From an uncultured Oscillospiraceae bacterium (GTDB lineage Bacteria; Bacillota; Clostridia; Oscillospirales; Oscillospiraceae), in the NCBI GenBank assembly GCA_934572365.1, contig CAKTKX010000092.1:1-5892 (forward strand): a DNA stretch of 5,892 nucleotides, in the 5' to 3' direction. Every line of letters begins with the position of its first letter. Positions within the stretch are counted from its first letter, which is position 1. Below the pieces are notes generated by a model. It worked only from the letters and a program-made list of their open reading frames with translations. It ran no database searches and had not been told where the DNA came from. Shown one piece after another: positions 1-5,892 of this stretch. The translations under genes were made by a program, and so were the position numbers.

Positions 1-793
1 GGCACAGCTGGTCGTGAACGGTCTGCACCACGTCCAGACTGCAATCATCCCCCAACGACGTGGTGAGCAGCGCCTCGAAGGACTTCTTCTGCTCGGCGGC
101 GGGCTGGGGCACCGGGGTGTTGAACACCGCCTCGATCAGCGCGTCCTGAGACGCCGTGATGTCGTGGGTGTAGTACAGGGCGTTGTAAATGTTGGTCGCC
201 CGGTCGTCAAAGGCCGGGAACAGGAATCCCAGCGCGGGGGCGGAAACCATCTGGTTCATCGCGCCGTCGTGGAACAGCTTTTCCTCCGGGACGTAGTGGA
301 GATTCGCCTTAGTCTGCTTGACGGGGCAGATGGCGCAGAGGATGAAGGTGTAGGTCTCGTCGGAATTGTCCGCCTGAGAATCGCCGTCCTTGCTCTTGAA
401 GGGAACGTCGTAGCTGTCGCAGCACAGCAGAATCAGGTAGTTGCCCTCGATGGTCACGGTGTCGATGATCTTCTGGCAAAATTCCCGGCGAAGCGTATCG
501 TCCGCCAGCTTGGTTTCCCGCAAGTCCATGAGCATTTTATGCTCCGGGGAGCCTGCCACCTGACTTGTCTTGAAGGTGATGTCAATGAGATTCTTGCCGA
601 TGGCGCCGGAAAGGGAGCGGCGCAGAAGGGCAAAATACTTGTCGGACTCGTTCTCCGGCATGATGCCGGTACTCTGGCGGAACTCGGAGATGACCTCCTT
701 GTTGTCGTTCACATAGCAGCCGTAAATGGCCGTGATATTGCTGCGATCCCGCCGCAGATGCCGCCGGATCTCGCCGATTTCCTTATCGTTCAT
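1..793 (-). CDS. DUF4317-family protein, 3' end missing
   Basis: The first 264 codons of a gene that leaves the window at its left edge. The protein begins MNDKEIGEIRRHL and continues through ITAIYGCYVN, ISEFRQSTGIMPE and LSGAIGKNLIDI. From memory this is the opening pattern of DUF4317 proteins, a family of unknown function widespread in Clostridia and typically somewhat under 400 residues, so roughly two thirds is visible. I see no signal peptide, membrane helix or catalytic motif, so it is probably cytoplasmic. The start at 793 is supported by GAGGG (800-804) six bases upstream and by the family-typical N-terminus directly after the ATG. It has its own promoter at 829-862 and follows a terminator, so it is transcribed separately from the sigma factor operon. 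The family call is from remembered sequence, not a search. No function can be given. Confidence 0.85.
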   Translation of the reverse strand, partial: MNDKEIGEIRRHLRRDRSNITAIYGCYVNDNKEVISEFRQSTGIMPENESDKYFALLRRSLSGAIGKNLIDITFKTSQVAGSPEHKMLMDLRETKLADDTLRREFCQKIIDTVTIEGNYLILLCCDSYDVPFKSKDGDSQADNSDETYTFILCAICPVKQTKANLHYVPEEKLFHDGAMNQMVSAPALGFLFPAFDDRATNIYNALYYTHDITASQDALIEAVFNTPVPQPAAEQKKSFEALLTTSLGDDCSLDVVQTVHDQLC

Positions 794-828
794 GGTTTTC
801 CCTCGCTTGTATGTTGAAATGCTGGGAC

Positions 829-862
829 ATTATATCACAGGTCAGCGGAAAAATCCAGTCAA
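829..862 (-). promoter_or_regulatory. Extended -10 housekeeping promoter of the DUF4317 gene
   Basis: On the minus strand a perfect TATAAT (829-834) is preceded by TGA (835-837), giving the extended -10 sequence TGATATAAT. A TTGACT (857-862) lies further upstream, but the gap is 22 bases, too long for a standard -35/-10 pair. The extended -10 probably does most of the work, with a poor -35 at normal distance. The -10 sits about 35 bases before the ATG at 793, which leaves a short leader containing the GAGGG ribosome binding site. The TTGACT overlaps the T run of the preceding terminator. Confidence 0.72.
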
Positions 863-892
863 AATCGAAGGCGGGCGCTTTCGCCCGCCTTC
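861..892 (-). terminator. Rho-independent terminator of the sigma factor/membrane protein operon
   Basis: A perfect 11-bp inverted repeat (867-877 and 882-892; GAAGGCGGGCG pairing with CGCCCGCCTTC) encloses the loop AAAG. It is followed on the minus strand by GATTTT and, a few bases later, by another T run. It starts 6 bases after the stop codon of the large membrane protein, so it ends that operon. The T tract is short and interrupted, so some read-through into the DUF4317 gene is possible. Confidence 0.85.
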
Positions 893-898
893 ACCATG

Positions 899-3382
899 TT
901 ATATTTTCGGGATTGCCCTCGGGTTGCAATCCTTTATGCTCATGTGAGAATAAGTGTCCACAATGCGCTGATATTCCTCATTCGTAATGGGTGTCAGGTC
1001 TTGTTTCATGATGTCAAAATCTCTGTCCCGATACCACTGGTCATTATGGACGTTGTAGGCAATGCTCTCTATCGGGACTGCCGTTTTGTTTTCCACCTGA
1101 TAATAGGTACTGCCGCTTCCGCCGGAGCCTTCGCCCCAGTACTCCAGAACATTTCCCGCGCACAAATAAAGCGCACTTCCGCTCAGAATTTCCTGCGCCG
1201 TGCCATTTTGGACTCCGGCCACTTCACAAAGTCCCCCGTCCCTGTTAAACAGCAGCAGTTCATCCTGCCCGTCGCCGTCCAGATCCCGAAGCGCATAGCA
1301 TTTTATCCAATCCGTGTCGATTGAGGAAAGATACTCCTTGTAATCGGCCAGAGCCTCAGCATCATTTACTGCGATGTCGGCTGAATTTATCTTTTCAAGT
1401 GGCTTCGGATTGCACTCCCACATAAGCATACGGGAGCCGGAGTAAGCGCCGGTAACACGCAGAGCCTCTTCCTCGGTGATAGGTGTCAAATCTTCCTCAA
1501 AGAAATCGTAATTGCTGTCCCGATACCACTGGCTTTCATCGGCACTGTAAGTAATACACTCAAACGGGACAGCAGCATGGTTTTCCACCCGATAGTAGGT
1601 CATTCTTTCCCCGCCGCCGGAAAACCCCTGCCATTCTTCCAGAACATTGCCCGGACATAAGAATATTACACTGCCGGAGCCGGCAAACTCCAATTCCTTC
1701 GCAGTGCCGTTCTGCATCGTAACCACTTTTTCCAAGCTTTCAATGTCGGAATCAAACAGCAGCAATTCGTCCTGTCCGTCGCCGTCCAAGTCCCGGAGGG
1801 CATAGTAATCTATGGAACTTGTGTCGATGGTGGAAAGATATCCTTCATAATCGGCCAGTGCCGGGTCATAGCTCCCGGCACTGGTGTCTGCGAATGGTGT
1901 GATGGCTATGGGAAGGCTGGCGGCGGCACTGTAAATTTCGTCCTCCGACCAGTTTTCGTCGGTGATCGGCGCAAGGTCATCTTCGCCCGTTCCCCGGAAC
2001 CAGGGGTGATCCGGGTCTGTCGCCGCGTCAAACCGGATAAGGCTGTCCGTGACCAGCTGCCCTTTGCTCAGGTGGCAGTACACATAGTCTGTGAGCGCCG
2101 CGCCGTTCGACCCGACGTTCAGAATGCGGTAACCTTCCCGCAGCTCATAGGAATTCCGATCCCAGCCGGTGAACACATGCACCACCCTGCCGTCCACCAG
2201 AGAATACAGGTCGTACATGACCTGCCGTTCGGCATCGTTGGCGATGATAAGCTCATCCGTGCCGTCATTGTCCAGATCAAGGAGCGCATAGCCCAGCTCG
2301 CTGGGGGAGGTTGCGTAGCTCACCAGAATGCTGATATCCGCGTTGCTGCACGCCTCCCCGCCCCAGTGTTCCGTAAGGGCGGTGACATATTTGGCGATAA
2401 CCGGCTGGTAGGCTTCCGGAATCGCGGTGCCGCTTTCGGTTGGCGCGGTGGTTTCAACGGGGGCGTTCCGGGTTCTCGGGGCGAGGGACAGGTCAAAGGT
2501 GTTGGCAAAGGCTTCCAGCGCCGCCTTTCCCGTCTGGGTGTCCCCCGTCGTGGCGTTCATCACAACGATCACGACAACGGAGTCGCCGGTGTCCGTCAAC
2601 ACGAGGGAATTGTTCTGCCCCACGGCAATGAGGACATCCGTCCCGGCGGTGGTGACATAGTTCGACCACTGGTAGTCGCTCGTATTCTCGATTTCCCAAT
2701 AGGCCGTGGACAGGGTCTGCTTCATGGCGCGGTACGCCCGGTATTCTATGGGATAGTCCACGCCGCTGACCGTGGTCGCGCCCCAGAACTCAAAGTTGCC
2801 GTCAGCGGAATAGCTGGGATTGCTGGTGGTCACGTCCCCGTTCCCGGAGTCTCTGACCATGCTTCTGACATCCAGCGCGGTGAACATTTCTTCGGTGGTA
2901 TCCGGGGAAATTCCGTCTCCGACCTTGTTCAGACCGTATTTTGCACAGATTTCGTCCACCTTCTGCGCCATTTCCGTATTCCGGCAGCCATATGCGCGGT
3001 AGGCTTCGGAGAGAGTCTCGTCTACATCGCCTGTTGCGTTGTAGCTCTGGACGTAGTCCTTGATCTCCATGCTGGCTTTGTAATTTGCCGAGGATAGCAG
3101 GCTTTCCAGCGTCAGCGGCGCGGTAGGGACATTGGACATGGACGGCGGAGTCTTATCCGTCCGTCCGAGGACAAAAATGCCCAGCAGCACCACCGCAAAC
3201 AGCGCCGCGGCGGCGGGAATGATCGTCCACCAGCGCTGAGACGATGCCTTCTGCTGATGCGCGCCCCGGCGATGGGGCTTTTCGGCGGGAAGCTGGGCTT
3301 CCAGAGCCGCGCGCATTCTGGCTCTCTGGGCAGGCGTGGGGTTGACCGTGTTCAAAGCGTCACAAATCACTTGACTTTTCAT
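899..3382 (-). CDS. Large single-pass membrane protein with calcium-loop repeats, probable ECF anti-sigma factor
   Basis: An 827-residue protein encoded directly after the sigma factor. Residues 1-50 are a basic cytoplasmic tail with an NPTPAQRARM stretch (14-23). About 52-73 (WWTIIPAAAALF..IFVLG) is one transmembrane helix, and everything after it should lie outside the cell. Residues about 88-300 form a mixed ectodomain that I do not recognise by name. A Thr/Pro-rich linker (about 305-320) follows, then three modules (about 363-483, 508-665, 677-827), each opening with a DxDxDGxxE loop: D369/D371/D373/E377, D531/D533/D535/E539, D700/D702/D704/E708. Such loops resemble EF-hand or FG-GAP calcium sites. 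The ATG overlaps the sigma factor stop (ATGA), and AGGAGGT (3391-3397) lies 8 bases upstream, so translation is probably coupled. No HxxxCxxC zinc-anti-sigma motif is present; the tail has only C7. The anti-sigma role rests on gene order and topology, and the ligand is unknown. It could instead be a sigma-coupled surface sensor or a wall-binding protein. Confidence 0.78.
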   Translation of the reverse strand: MKSQVICDALNTVNPTPAQRARMRAALEAQLPAEKPHRRGAHQQKASSQRWWTIIPAAAALFAVVLLGIFVLGRTDKTPPSMSNVPTAPLTLESLLSSANYKASMEIKDYVQSYNATGDVDETLSEAYRAYGCRNTEMAQKVDEICAKYGLNKVGDGISPDTTEEMFTALDVRSMVRDSGNGDVTTSNPSYSADGNFEFWGATTVSGVDYPIEYRAYRAMKQTLSTAYWEIENTSDYQWSNYVTTAGTDVLIAVGQNNSLVLTDTGDSVVVIVVMNATTGDTQTGKAALEAFANTFDLSLAPRTRNAPVETTAPTESGTAIPEAYQPVIAKYVTALTEHWGGEACSNADISILVSYATSPSELGYALLDLDNDGTDELIIANDAERQVMYDLYSLVDGRVVHVFTGWDRNSYELREGYRILNVGSNGAALTDYVYCHLSKGQLVTDSLIRFDAATDPDHPWFRGTGEDDLAPITDENWSEDEIYSAAASLPIAITPFADTSAGSYDPALADYEGYLSTIDTSSIDYYALRDLDGDGQDELLLFDSDIESLEKVVTMQNGTAKELEFAGSGSVIFLCPGNVLEEWQGFSGGGERMTYYRVENHAAVPFECITYSADESQWYRDSNYDFFEEDLTPITEEEALRVTGAYSGSRMLMWECNPKPLEKINSADIAVNDAEALADYKEYLSSIDTDWIKCYALRDLDGDGQDELLLFNRDGGLCEVAGVQNGTAQEILSGSALYLCAGNVLEYWGEGSGGSGSTYYQVENKTAVPIESIAYNVHNDQWYRDRDFDIMKQDLTPITNEEYQRIVDTYSHMSIKDCNPRAIPKI
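902..1354 (-). repeat. Ectodomain module C (C-terminal copy of a tandem duplication)
   Basis: Encodes residues 677-827 of the membrane protein. It opens with ALADYKEYLSSIDT and YALRDLDGDGQDELLLF, continues with a Gly/Ser-rich loop (about 750-758) and TYYQVENKTAVP, and ends with QWYRD (782-786), DLTPIT (795-800) and DCNP (818-821). The same blocks occur in the same order in module B, offset by 169 residues at the start and 162 near the end, because of small length changes in between. Confidence 0.85.
1388..1861 (-). repeat. Ectodomain module B (middle copy of the duplication)
   Basis: Encodes residues 508-665. By eye, 30 of the first 39 residues (508-546) match module C (677-715), and the loop from YALRD to LLLF is identical. 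An 18-base block, ctgtcccgataccactgg, is shared exactly on the plus strand (1515-1532 here, 1023-1040 in module C). Codons elsewhere in the calcium loop differ at silent sites, so the duplication is not recent. Confidence 0.85.
1934..2296 (-). repeat. Ectodomain module A (diverged first copy)
   Basis: Encodes residues about 363-483. It has the same opening type (YALLDLDNDGTDELII) and the same closing type (PWFRGTGEDDLAPITDENW, compare QWYRD...DLTPIT in B and C). The middle is clearly different (MYDLYSLVDGRVVHVF) and lacks the Gly-rich loop. It is a remote relative of B and C rather than part of the recent duplication. Confidence 0.6.
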
Positions 3383-3867
3383 CTGTCAGCACCTCCTAAC
3401 ATGGTCATAAGCTGCTTTCTTGCCCGGGACAGGCGGCTGCGGACGGTGCTTTCCGGGCAATTCAGGTGGGCGGCGATCTCCGCAGTGGTATATCCTTCGT
3501 AGTAGTACAGATAGACGATGTCCTTGTAGTCCTGGGGCAGCGCCAGAATGGCGTCCAGCACGTCGTTTCCCGTCTCCGAAGCTTCCTGGGGCAGGGACGT
3601 GTAATCGTCTATGTTCTCATTTTTACGCCACCACTTTTTCAGGGTGTCCTTGCAGAGATTTGACGCCGTGATGATGAGCCACGCCTTTTCGTGGCGTTGG
3701 TCTGCAAAAGGCTTTCCGTTGGACATCAGCCGCAGGAAGGTCTCCTGGGTCATATCCTCTGCTTCCGGGGCGTTTTTCATGTATGCGTAGCAGACACGGT
3801 AAACGGTGTCTACCTGGCGGTCATAGATTTCCATGATTTCTTTGTTGGTGCGCAGCAAAGTAGGCAT
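3379..3867 (-). CDS. RNA polymerase sigma factor, sigma-70 family, ECF type
   Basis: A 162-residue two-domain sigma factor that would direct RNA polymerase to a small set of promoters, probably in response to an envelope signal. Region 2 spans about residues 12-80, with the core-binding stretch AEDMTQETFLRLM (36-48) and the region 2.3/2.4 block EKAWLIITASNLCKDTLKKWW (60-80). Region 4 spans about 105-155, with LPQDYKDIVYLYYYEGYTTAEIAAHL and the helix-turn-helix CPESTVRSRLSRARKQL. Regions 1 and 3 are absent, as usual for ECF factors. The start at 3867 is chosen because AGGAGGGG (3875-3882) lies 7 bases upstream; longer in-frame starts would cross the promoter and terminator and lack a ribosome binding site. 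The stop overlaps the membrane protein start (ATGA). I cannot assign it to a specific ECF group. Confidence 0.93.
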   Translation of the reverse strand: MPTLLRTNKEIMEIYDRQVDTVYRVCYAYMKNAPEAEDMTQETFLRLMSNGKPFADQRHEKAWLIITASNLCKDTLKKWWRKNENIDDYTSLPQEASETGNDVLDAILALPQDYKDIVYLYYYEGYTTAEIAAHLNCPESTVRSRLSRARKQLMTMLGGADR

Positions 3868-3874
3868 TTGCCTT

Positions 3875-3882
3875 CCCCTCCT
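3875..3882 (-). promoter_or_regulatory. Ribosome binding site that fixes the sigma factor start
   Basis: AGGAGGGG, 7 bases before the ATG at 3867. It distinguishes this start from in-frame upstream ATGs at 3920 and 4053, neither of which has a comparable site. Confidence 0.85.
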
Positions 3883-3891
3883 CTCAGATAG

Positions 3892-3920
3892 GAAACGATT
3901 CAATGGGTCAAAATGTTGCA
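3892..3920 (-). promoter_or_regulatory. Candidate ECF-type (autoregulated) promoter of the sigma factor operon
   Basis: On the minus strand TGCAAC (3915-3920) is followed, after 17 bases, by CGTTTC (3892-3897). ECF promoters of Gram-positives typically have an AAC-containing -35 and a CGT-containing -10 separated by about 16-17 bases, and ECF factors often activate their own operon. A start of transcription near 3884-3888 would leave a very short leader that still contains the ribosome binding site. The sequence lies between the upstream terminator and the sigma gene, where a promoter is expected. A housekeeping alternative (TTGACC, then TATCTG after only 15 bases) overlaps it but fits worse. 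Confidence 0.5.
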
Positions 3921-3937
3921 TGGGCAGATTATTTTTC

Positions 3938-3974
3938 ACAAAAATACTGTCATCCCGCCGCAGCGGGATGACAG
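3938..3974 (-). terminator. Rho-independent terminator of the rimO-pgsA unit
   Basis: A perfect 12-bp inverted repeat (3947-3958 and 3963-3974; CTGTCATCCCGC pairing with GCGGGATGACAG) has a four-base loop. It is followed on the minus strand by TATTTTTG. It begins 11 bases after the pgsA stop codon and separates the housekeeping genes from the sigma factor operon. Confidence 0.88.
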
Positions 3975-3985
3975 CGCTTCGTTTT

Positions 3986-4516
3986 TCAGCTCCACAGGCA
4001 TTTCCAGTTCTGGACAAAATATTCCACGCCGGAATAAACCGTGGTAAGGACAATGACGCCGATCACGACCCAGTTGAGAACGGCCGCACCGGGCAGCGCC
4101 ATCATGACGCAAAGCCCCACCATGGTGCTGGCGGTCTTCACCTTGCCGCTCCATCCGGCGGCGATCACGTGCCCCTTCTGGACGGCGATCAGCCGCAGTC
4201 CCGTTACGGCAAATTCCCGGGTCAGCACGATCATCAGCGCCCAGGCGGGAAACACGCCCCACTGGCAGAACATACACATGGCGGCGATCACCAGCAGCTT
4301 GTCAGCCAGGGGGTCAAGGAATTTTCCAAAATCCGTGACCTGATTGTAGTGCCGGGCGATATAGCCGTCCAGGGAATCCGTCAGGCTGGCAACGATAAAA
4401 ATGGCGAGGGAAATATACATCCACATCCCCGGCACGCCGCCGGATAAGTACATGGTCACCATAAACGCCGGGATCATTGCCACCCTCACCAGCGTGATTT
4501 TACTTGCCAGCGTCAT
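3986..4516 (-). CDS. pgsA: CDP-diacylglycerol--glycerol-3-phosphate 3-phosphatidyltransferase (PGP synthase)
   Basis: A 176-residue integral membrane enzyme that transfers the phosphatidyl group from CDP-diacylglycerol to glycerol-3-phosphate, the committed step to phosphatidylglycerol and cardiolipin. The full CDP-alcohol phosphatidyltransferase signature is present: D47, D50-G51, A54-R55, then eight residues, G64, D68 and D72 (DSLDGYIAR...GKFLDPLAD). These aspartates bind the metal ions and carry out catalysis in the family. Hydrophobic segments at about 7-25, 31-46, 75-97, 104-120 and 130-165 fit a multi-pass protein, and the length is normal for PgsA. The N-terminus (ITLVRVAMIPAFM) is also typical of PgsA rather than phosphatidylserine or cardiolipin synthases. 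The start at 4516 has GGAGG 7 bases upstream (4524-4528) and overlaps the rimO stop by ATGA, so translation is probably coupled. A start at 4543 would add nine non-family residues and is not preferred. Confidence 0.95.
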   Translation of the reverse strand: MTLASKITLVRVAMIPAFMVTMYLSGGVPGMWMYISLAIFIVASLTDSLDGYIARHYNQVTDFGKFLDPLADKLLVIAAMCMFCQWGVFPAWALMIVLTREFAVTGLRLIAVQKGHVIAAGWSGKVKTASTMVGLCVMMALPGAAVLNWVVIGVIVLTTVYSGVEYFVQNWKCLWS

Positions 4517-5847
4517 GCTTCTTCCTCCACCACATAGCCGCACAGATCGCCGTCGGTGCAGCCGTCAATTTTTACCATGACAAAATCGCCCTCGTGAACA
4601 GGCTCGTCGGACGCAATCCAGACCCGGCCGTCGATGTCCGGGGAGTCGGCGAAGGTGCGGCCGTAGAACTGCCCGCTTTCCTCGTCGTAGCCGTCCACCA
4701 GAACCTCCATGGTCTTGCCCAGCTTTTCGGCGTTGTAGGCGTCCATGATCTCCGATTGCAGCATTTCCACGATCTCCGCCCGCTTGACGGCGGTGTCCGT
4801 GTCCACATGCTCCATCTGCGCGGCGGGGGTGCCTTCCTCCGGCGAGAACGCGAAGGCGCCAACACGCTCCAGACGTTCCTCCCGCAGGAAATCGCACAGC
4901 TCGGCGAATTCTTCCTCGCCCTCACCGGGCAGGCCGGTGATCAGGCTGGTGCGGATGACCAGTCCGGGGATCCCGGCTCTCAGCCTTGCGAACAGGGCTT
5001 TCAGAAACGCCCCGTCTCCCCGGCGGTTCATCAGCTTCAGAATTTTGCTGTTGCAGTGCTGGATGGGGATGTCCAGATATTTGACGATCTTCGGCTCGGA
5101 TGCCATGACCTGAATGAATTCGTCGTCAATTTCGTCGGGATAGACGTAGTGGACGCGAATCCAGTGCAGTCCGTCGATCTCGCAGAGCTTCCGCAGAAGC
5201 TCCGGCAGCAGACGCTTATGACCGGCCAAGTCTGTGCCGTAGCGGCTGGTGTCCTGGGCTACCACGATCAGCTCCTTCACGCCGCTGTGTGCCAGCATCC
5301 GGGCTTCGTAAAGCACGTCGTCCATCTGGCGGCTGCGGTATTTGCCCCGCAGGGAGGGAATGACGCAGTAGGCGCAGTGGTTGTCGCAGCCCTCGGCGAT
5401 TTTGATAAAGGCGTAGTGTCCCGCCGTGGTCATGATGCGTCCCGTTTCCACTTCCGGGGCGTCGATGGAGCCGAAGTCCACCACCTGCTCCCCATTCAGG
5501 AGCTTTTCGATGGCGGGAACGATTTCCGTGTAGCTGCCGGTACCCAGAATGCCGTCCACCTCGGGCATTTCCTTCAGAATGTCCTCCTGATACCGCTGAG
5601 ACAGGCAGCCGGTGACCAGGATTTTGCCCACCAGGCCCTCCGCCTTCAGGGCGGCGGTCTGCAAAATGTAGTCGATGGCTTCGGATTTCGCCGAGTCGAT
5701 AAAGCCGCAGGTGTTGATGACCACCACGTCGCTGCCGACCACATCCGACTTGACGGTATGACCCGCCTCCTGCACCCGATACATCATCCGCTCGCAGTCC
5801 ACCTGATTCTTGGCGCAGCCGAGGGAGATAAAACCAATATTTGCCAT
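4513..5847 (-). CDS. rimO: Ribosomal protein S12 (aspartate) methylthiotransferase RimO
   Basis: A complete 444-residue radical-SAM enzyme, normal length for RimO. The family adds a methylthio group to the conserved aspartate of ribosomal protein S12, using two [4Fe-4S] clusters. The N-terminal MTTase domain (about 1-130) has the three cluster cysteines C11 (SLGCAKNQVD), C47 (NTCGF) and C81 (TGCL). The radical-SAM domain (about 140-370) carries CDNHCAYC with C154, C158 and C161, followed by IPSLRGKYRSR. A C-terminal TRAM domain (about 375-442) should bind the substrate. The SLGCAKNQVD opening and the HYAFIKIAEGC context favour RimO over the tRNA enzymes MiaB and MtaB. The ATG at 5847 is preceded by AGGAGG (5859-5864) with an 11-base gap, on the long side; the site lies inside the end of the upstream gene. 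The stop overlaps the pgsA start. All expected key residues are intact. Confidence 0.96.
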   Translation of the reverse strand: MANIGFISLGCAKNQVDCERMMYRVQEAGHTVKSDVVGSDVVVINTCGFIDSAKSEAIDYILQTAALKAEGLVGKILVTGCLSQRYQEDILKEMPEVDGILGTGSYTEIVPAIEKLLNGEQVVDFGSIDAPEVETGRIMTTAGHYAFIKIAEGCDNHCAYCVIPSLRGKYRSRQMDDVLYEARMLAHSGVKELIVVAQDTSRYGTDLAGHKRLLPELLRKLCEIDGLHWIRVHYVYPDEIDDEFIQVMASEPKIVKYLDIPIQHCNSKILKLMNRRGDGAFLKALFARLRAGIPGLVIRTSLITGLPGEGEEEFAELCDFLREERLERVGAFAFSPEEGTPAAQMEHVDTDTAVKRAEIVEMLQSEIMDAYNAEKLGKTMEVLVDGYDEESGQFYGRTFADSPDIDGRVWIASDEPVHEGDFVMVKIDGCTDGDLCGYVVEEEA

Positions 5848-5850
5848 AAT

Positions 5851-5892
5851 TCAGAATTCCTCCTGAAAATCTTCTGTGTCAAAGGAAAGCGC
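5851..5892 (-). CDS. C-terminal end of an unidentified upstream gene
   Basis: An open frame enters from the right edge and ends in TGA at 5851-5853, encoding ALSFDTEDFQEEF. The rimO ribosome binding site lies within its last codons and rimO starts 3 bases after its stop, a spacing typical of co-transcribed, coupled genes. Thirteen residues are too few to identify the protein. In Clostridia a DNA translocase gene (ftsK/spoIIIE) is often near rimO-pgsA, but nothing in these residues proves that. Confidence 0.5.
   Translation of the reverse strand, partial: ALSFDTEDFQEEF

Noticed and set aside
14..817. A 267-codon open frame on the plus strand
   Set aside because: It is antisense to the DUF4317 gene, which has a proper start, ribosome binding site, promoter and family signature; the plus-strand product has no recognisable feature.
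2006..3097. A 363-codon open frame on the plus strand
   Set aside because: It lies wholly inside the membrane protein gene in antisense, has no ribosome binding site and gives an Arg/Gly/Val-rich protein without recognisable domains; it is a by-product of GC-rich codon use in the real gene.
3886..3912. Housekeeping promoter TTGACC...TATCTG before the sigma gene
   Set aside because: The gap is only 15 bases, the -10 is poor, and transcription would begin within or beyond the ribosome binding site; the overlapping ECF-type arrangement fits better.
3868..4053. Longer N-terminus for the sigma factor (starts at 4053 or 3920)
   Set aside because: The extension would run through the pgsA end, the terminator and the promoter region, lacks a ribosome binding site, and its residues do not resemble a sigma factor; the ATG at 3867 has AGGAGGGG at ideal distance.
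4517..4543. Nine-residue longer start for pgsA
   Set aside because: MRLCGGGRS does not look like a PgsA N-terminus and the start lacks a good ribosome binding site, while 4516 has GGAGG seven bases upstream.
4565..5113. Several 110-122-codon open frames within rimO on both strands
   Set aside because: They are other-frame shadows of rimO; the products are Arg/Ser/Pro-rich and without motifs, while rimO is complete with all catalytic cysteines.
1..5892. tRNA, rRNA, riboswitch, CRISPR, insertion sequence or phage features
   Set aside because: Genes fill nearly the whole window; the only gaps (794-898 and 3868-3985) are accounted for by promoters, ribosome binding sites and terminators, and no repeat array or transposase-like frame is visible.

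Overview
The window reads as chromosomal DNA from a Gram-positive anaerobe of the class Clostridia, probably a moderately GC-rich Oscillospiraceae/Ruminococcaceae-type gut bacterium. This is inferred from the strong AGGAGG ribosome binding sites, the rimO-pgsA pair, the DUF4317-type gene and the style of the sigma factor/membrane-protein pair. All real genes lie on the minus strand, so the window is read from right to left. I see no RNA gene, CRISPR array, insertion sequence or phage gene.

Right part (about 5892-3938): the last 13 codons of an unidentified gene, then rimO (radical-SAM methylthiotransferase of ribosomal protein S12), then pgsA (phosphatidylglycerophosphate synthase). The three are tightly packed: rimO starts 3 nt after the upstream stop, and pgsA overlaps rimO in an ATGA junction. 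A perfect 12-bp hairpin followed by a T run closes this housekeeping transcription unit.

Middle part (about 3920-861): a two-gene signalling operon. A 162-residue ECF-type sigma factor has its own start-deciding ribosome binding site and, just upstream, a TGCAAC-N17-CGTTTC sequence that fits an ECF (probably autoregulated) promoter. It overlaps by ATGA an 827-residue single-pass membrane protein that is probably its anti-sigma factor. That protein has a short cytoplasmic tail without a zinc-anti-sigma motif, one transmembrane helix, and a very large outside part. The outside part carries three copies of a module with a DxDxDGxxE calcium-binding-type loop; the last two copies are a clear tandem duplication. 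A hairpin terminator ends the operon.

Left part (about 862-1): a separate extended -10 promoter, partly embedded in the terminator tail, drives a DUF4317-family gene that runs off the left edge of the window.

The most interesting element is the sigma factor/giant ectodomain pair. It looks like an envelope-sensing system whose signal may involve calcium or a wall-associated ligand; that role is inference. The rest is ordinary core genome.
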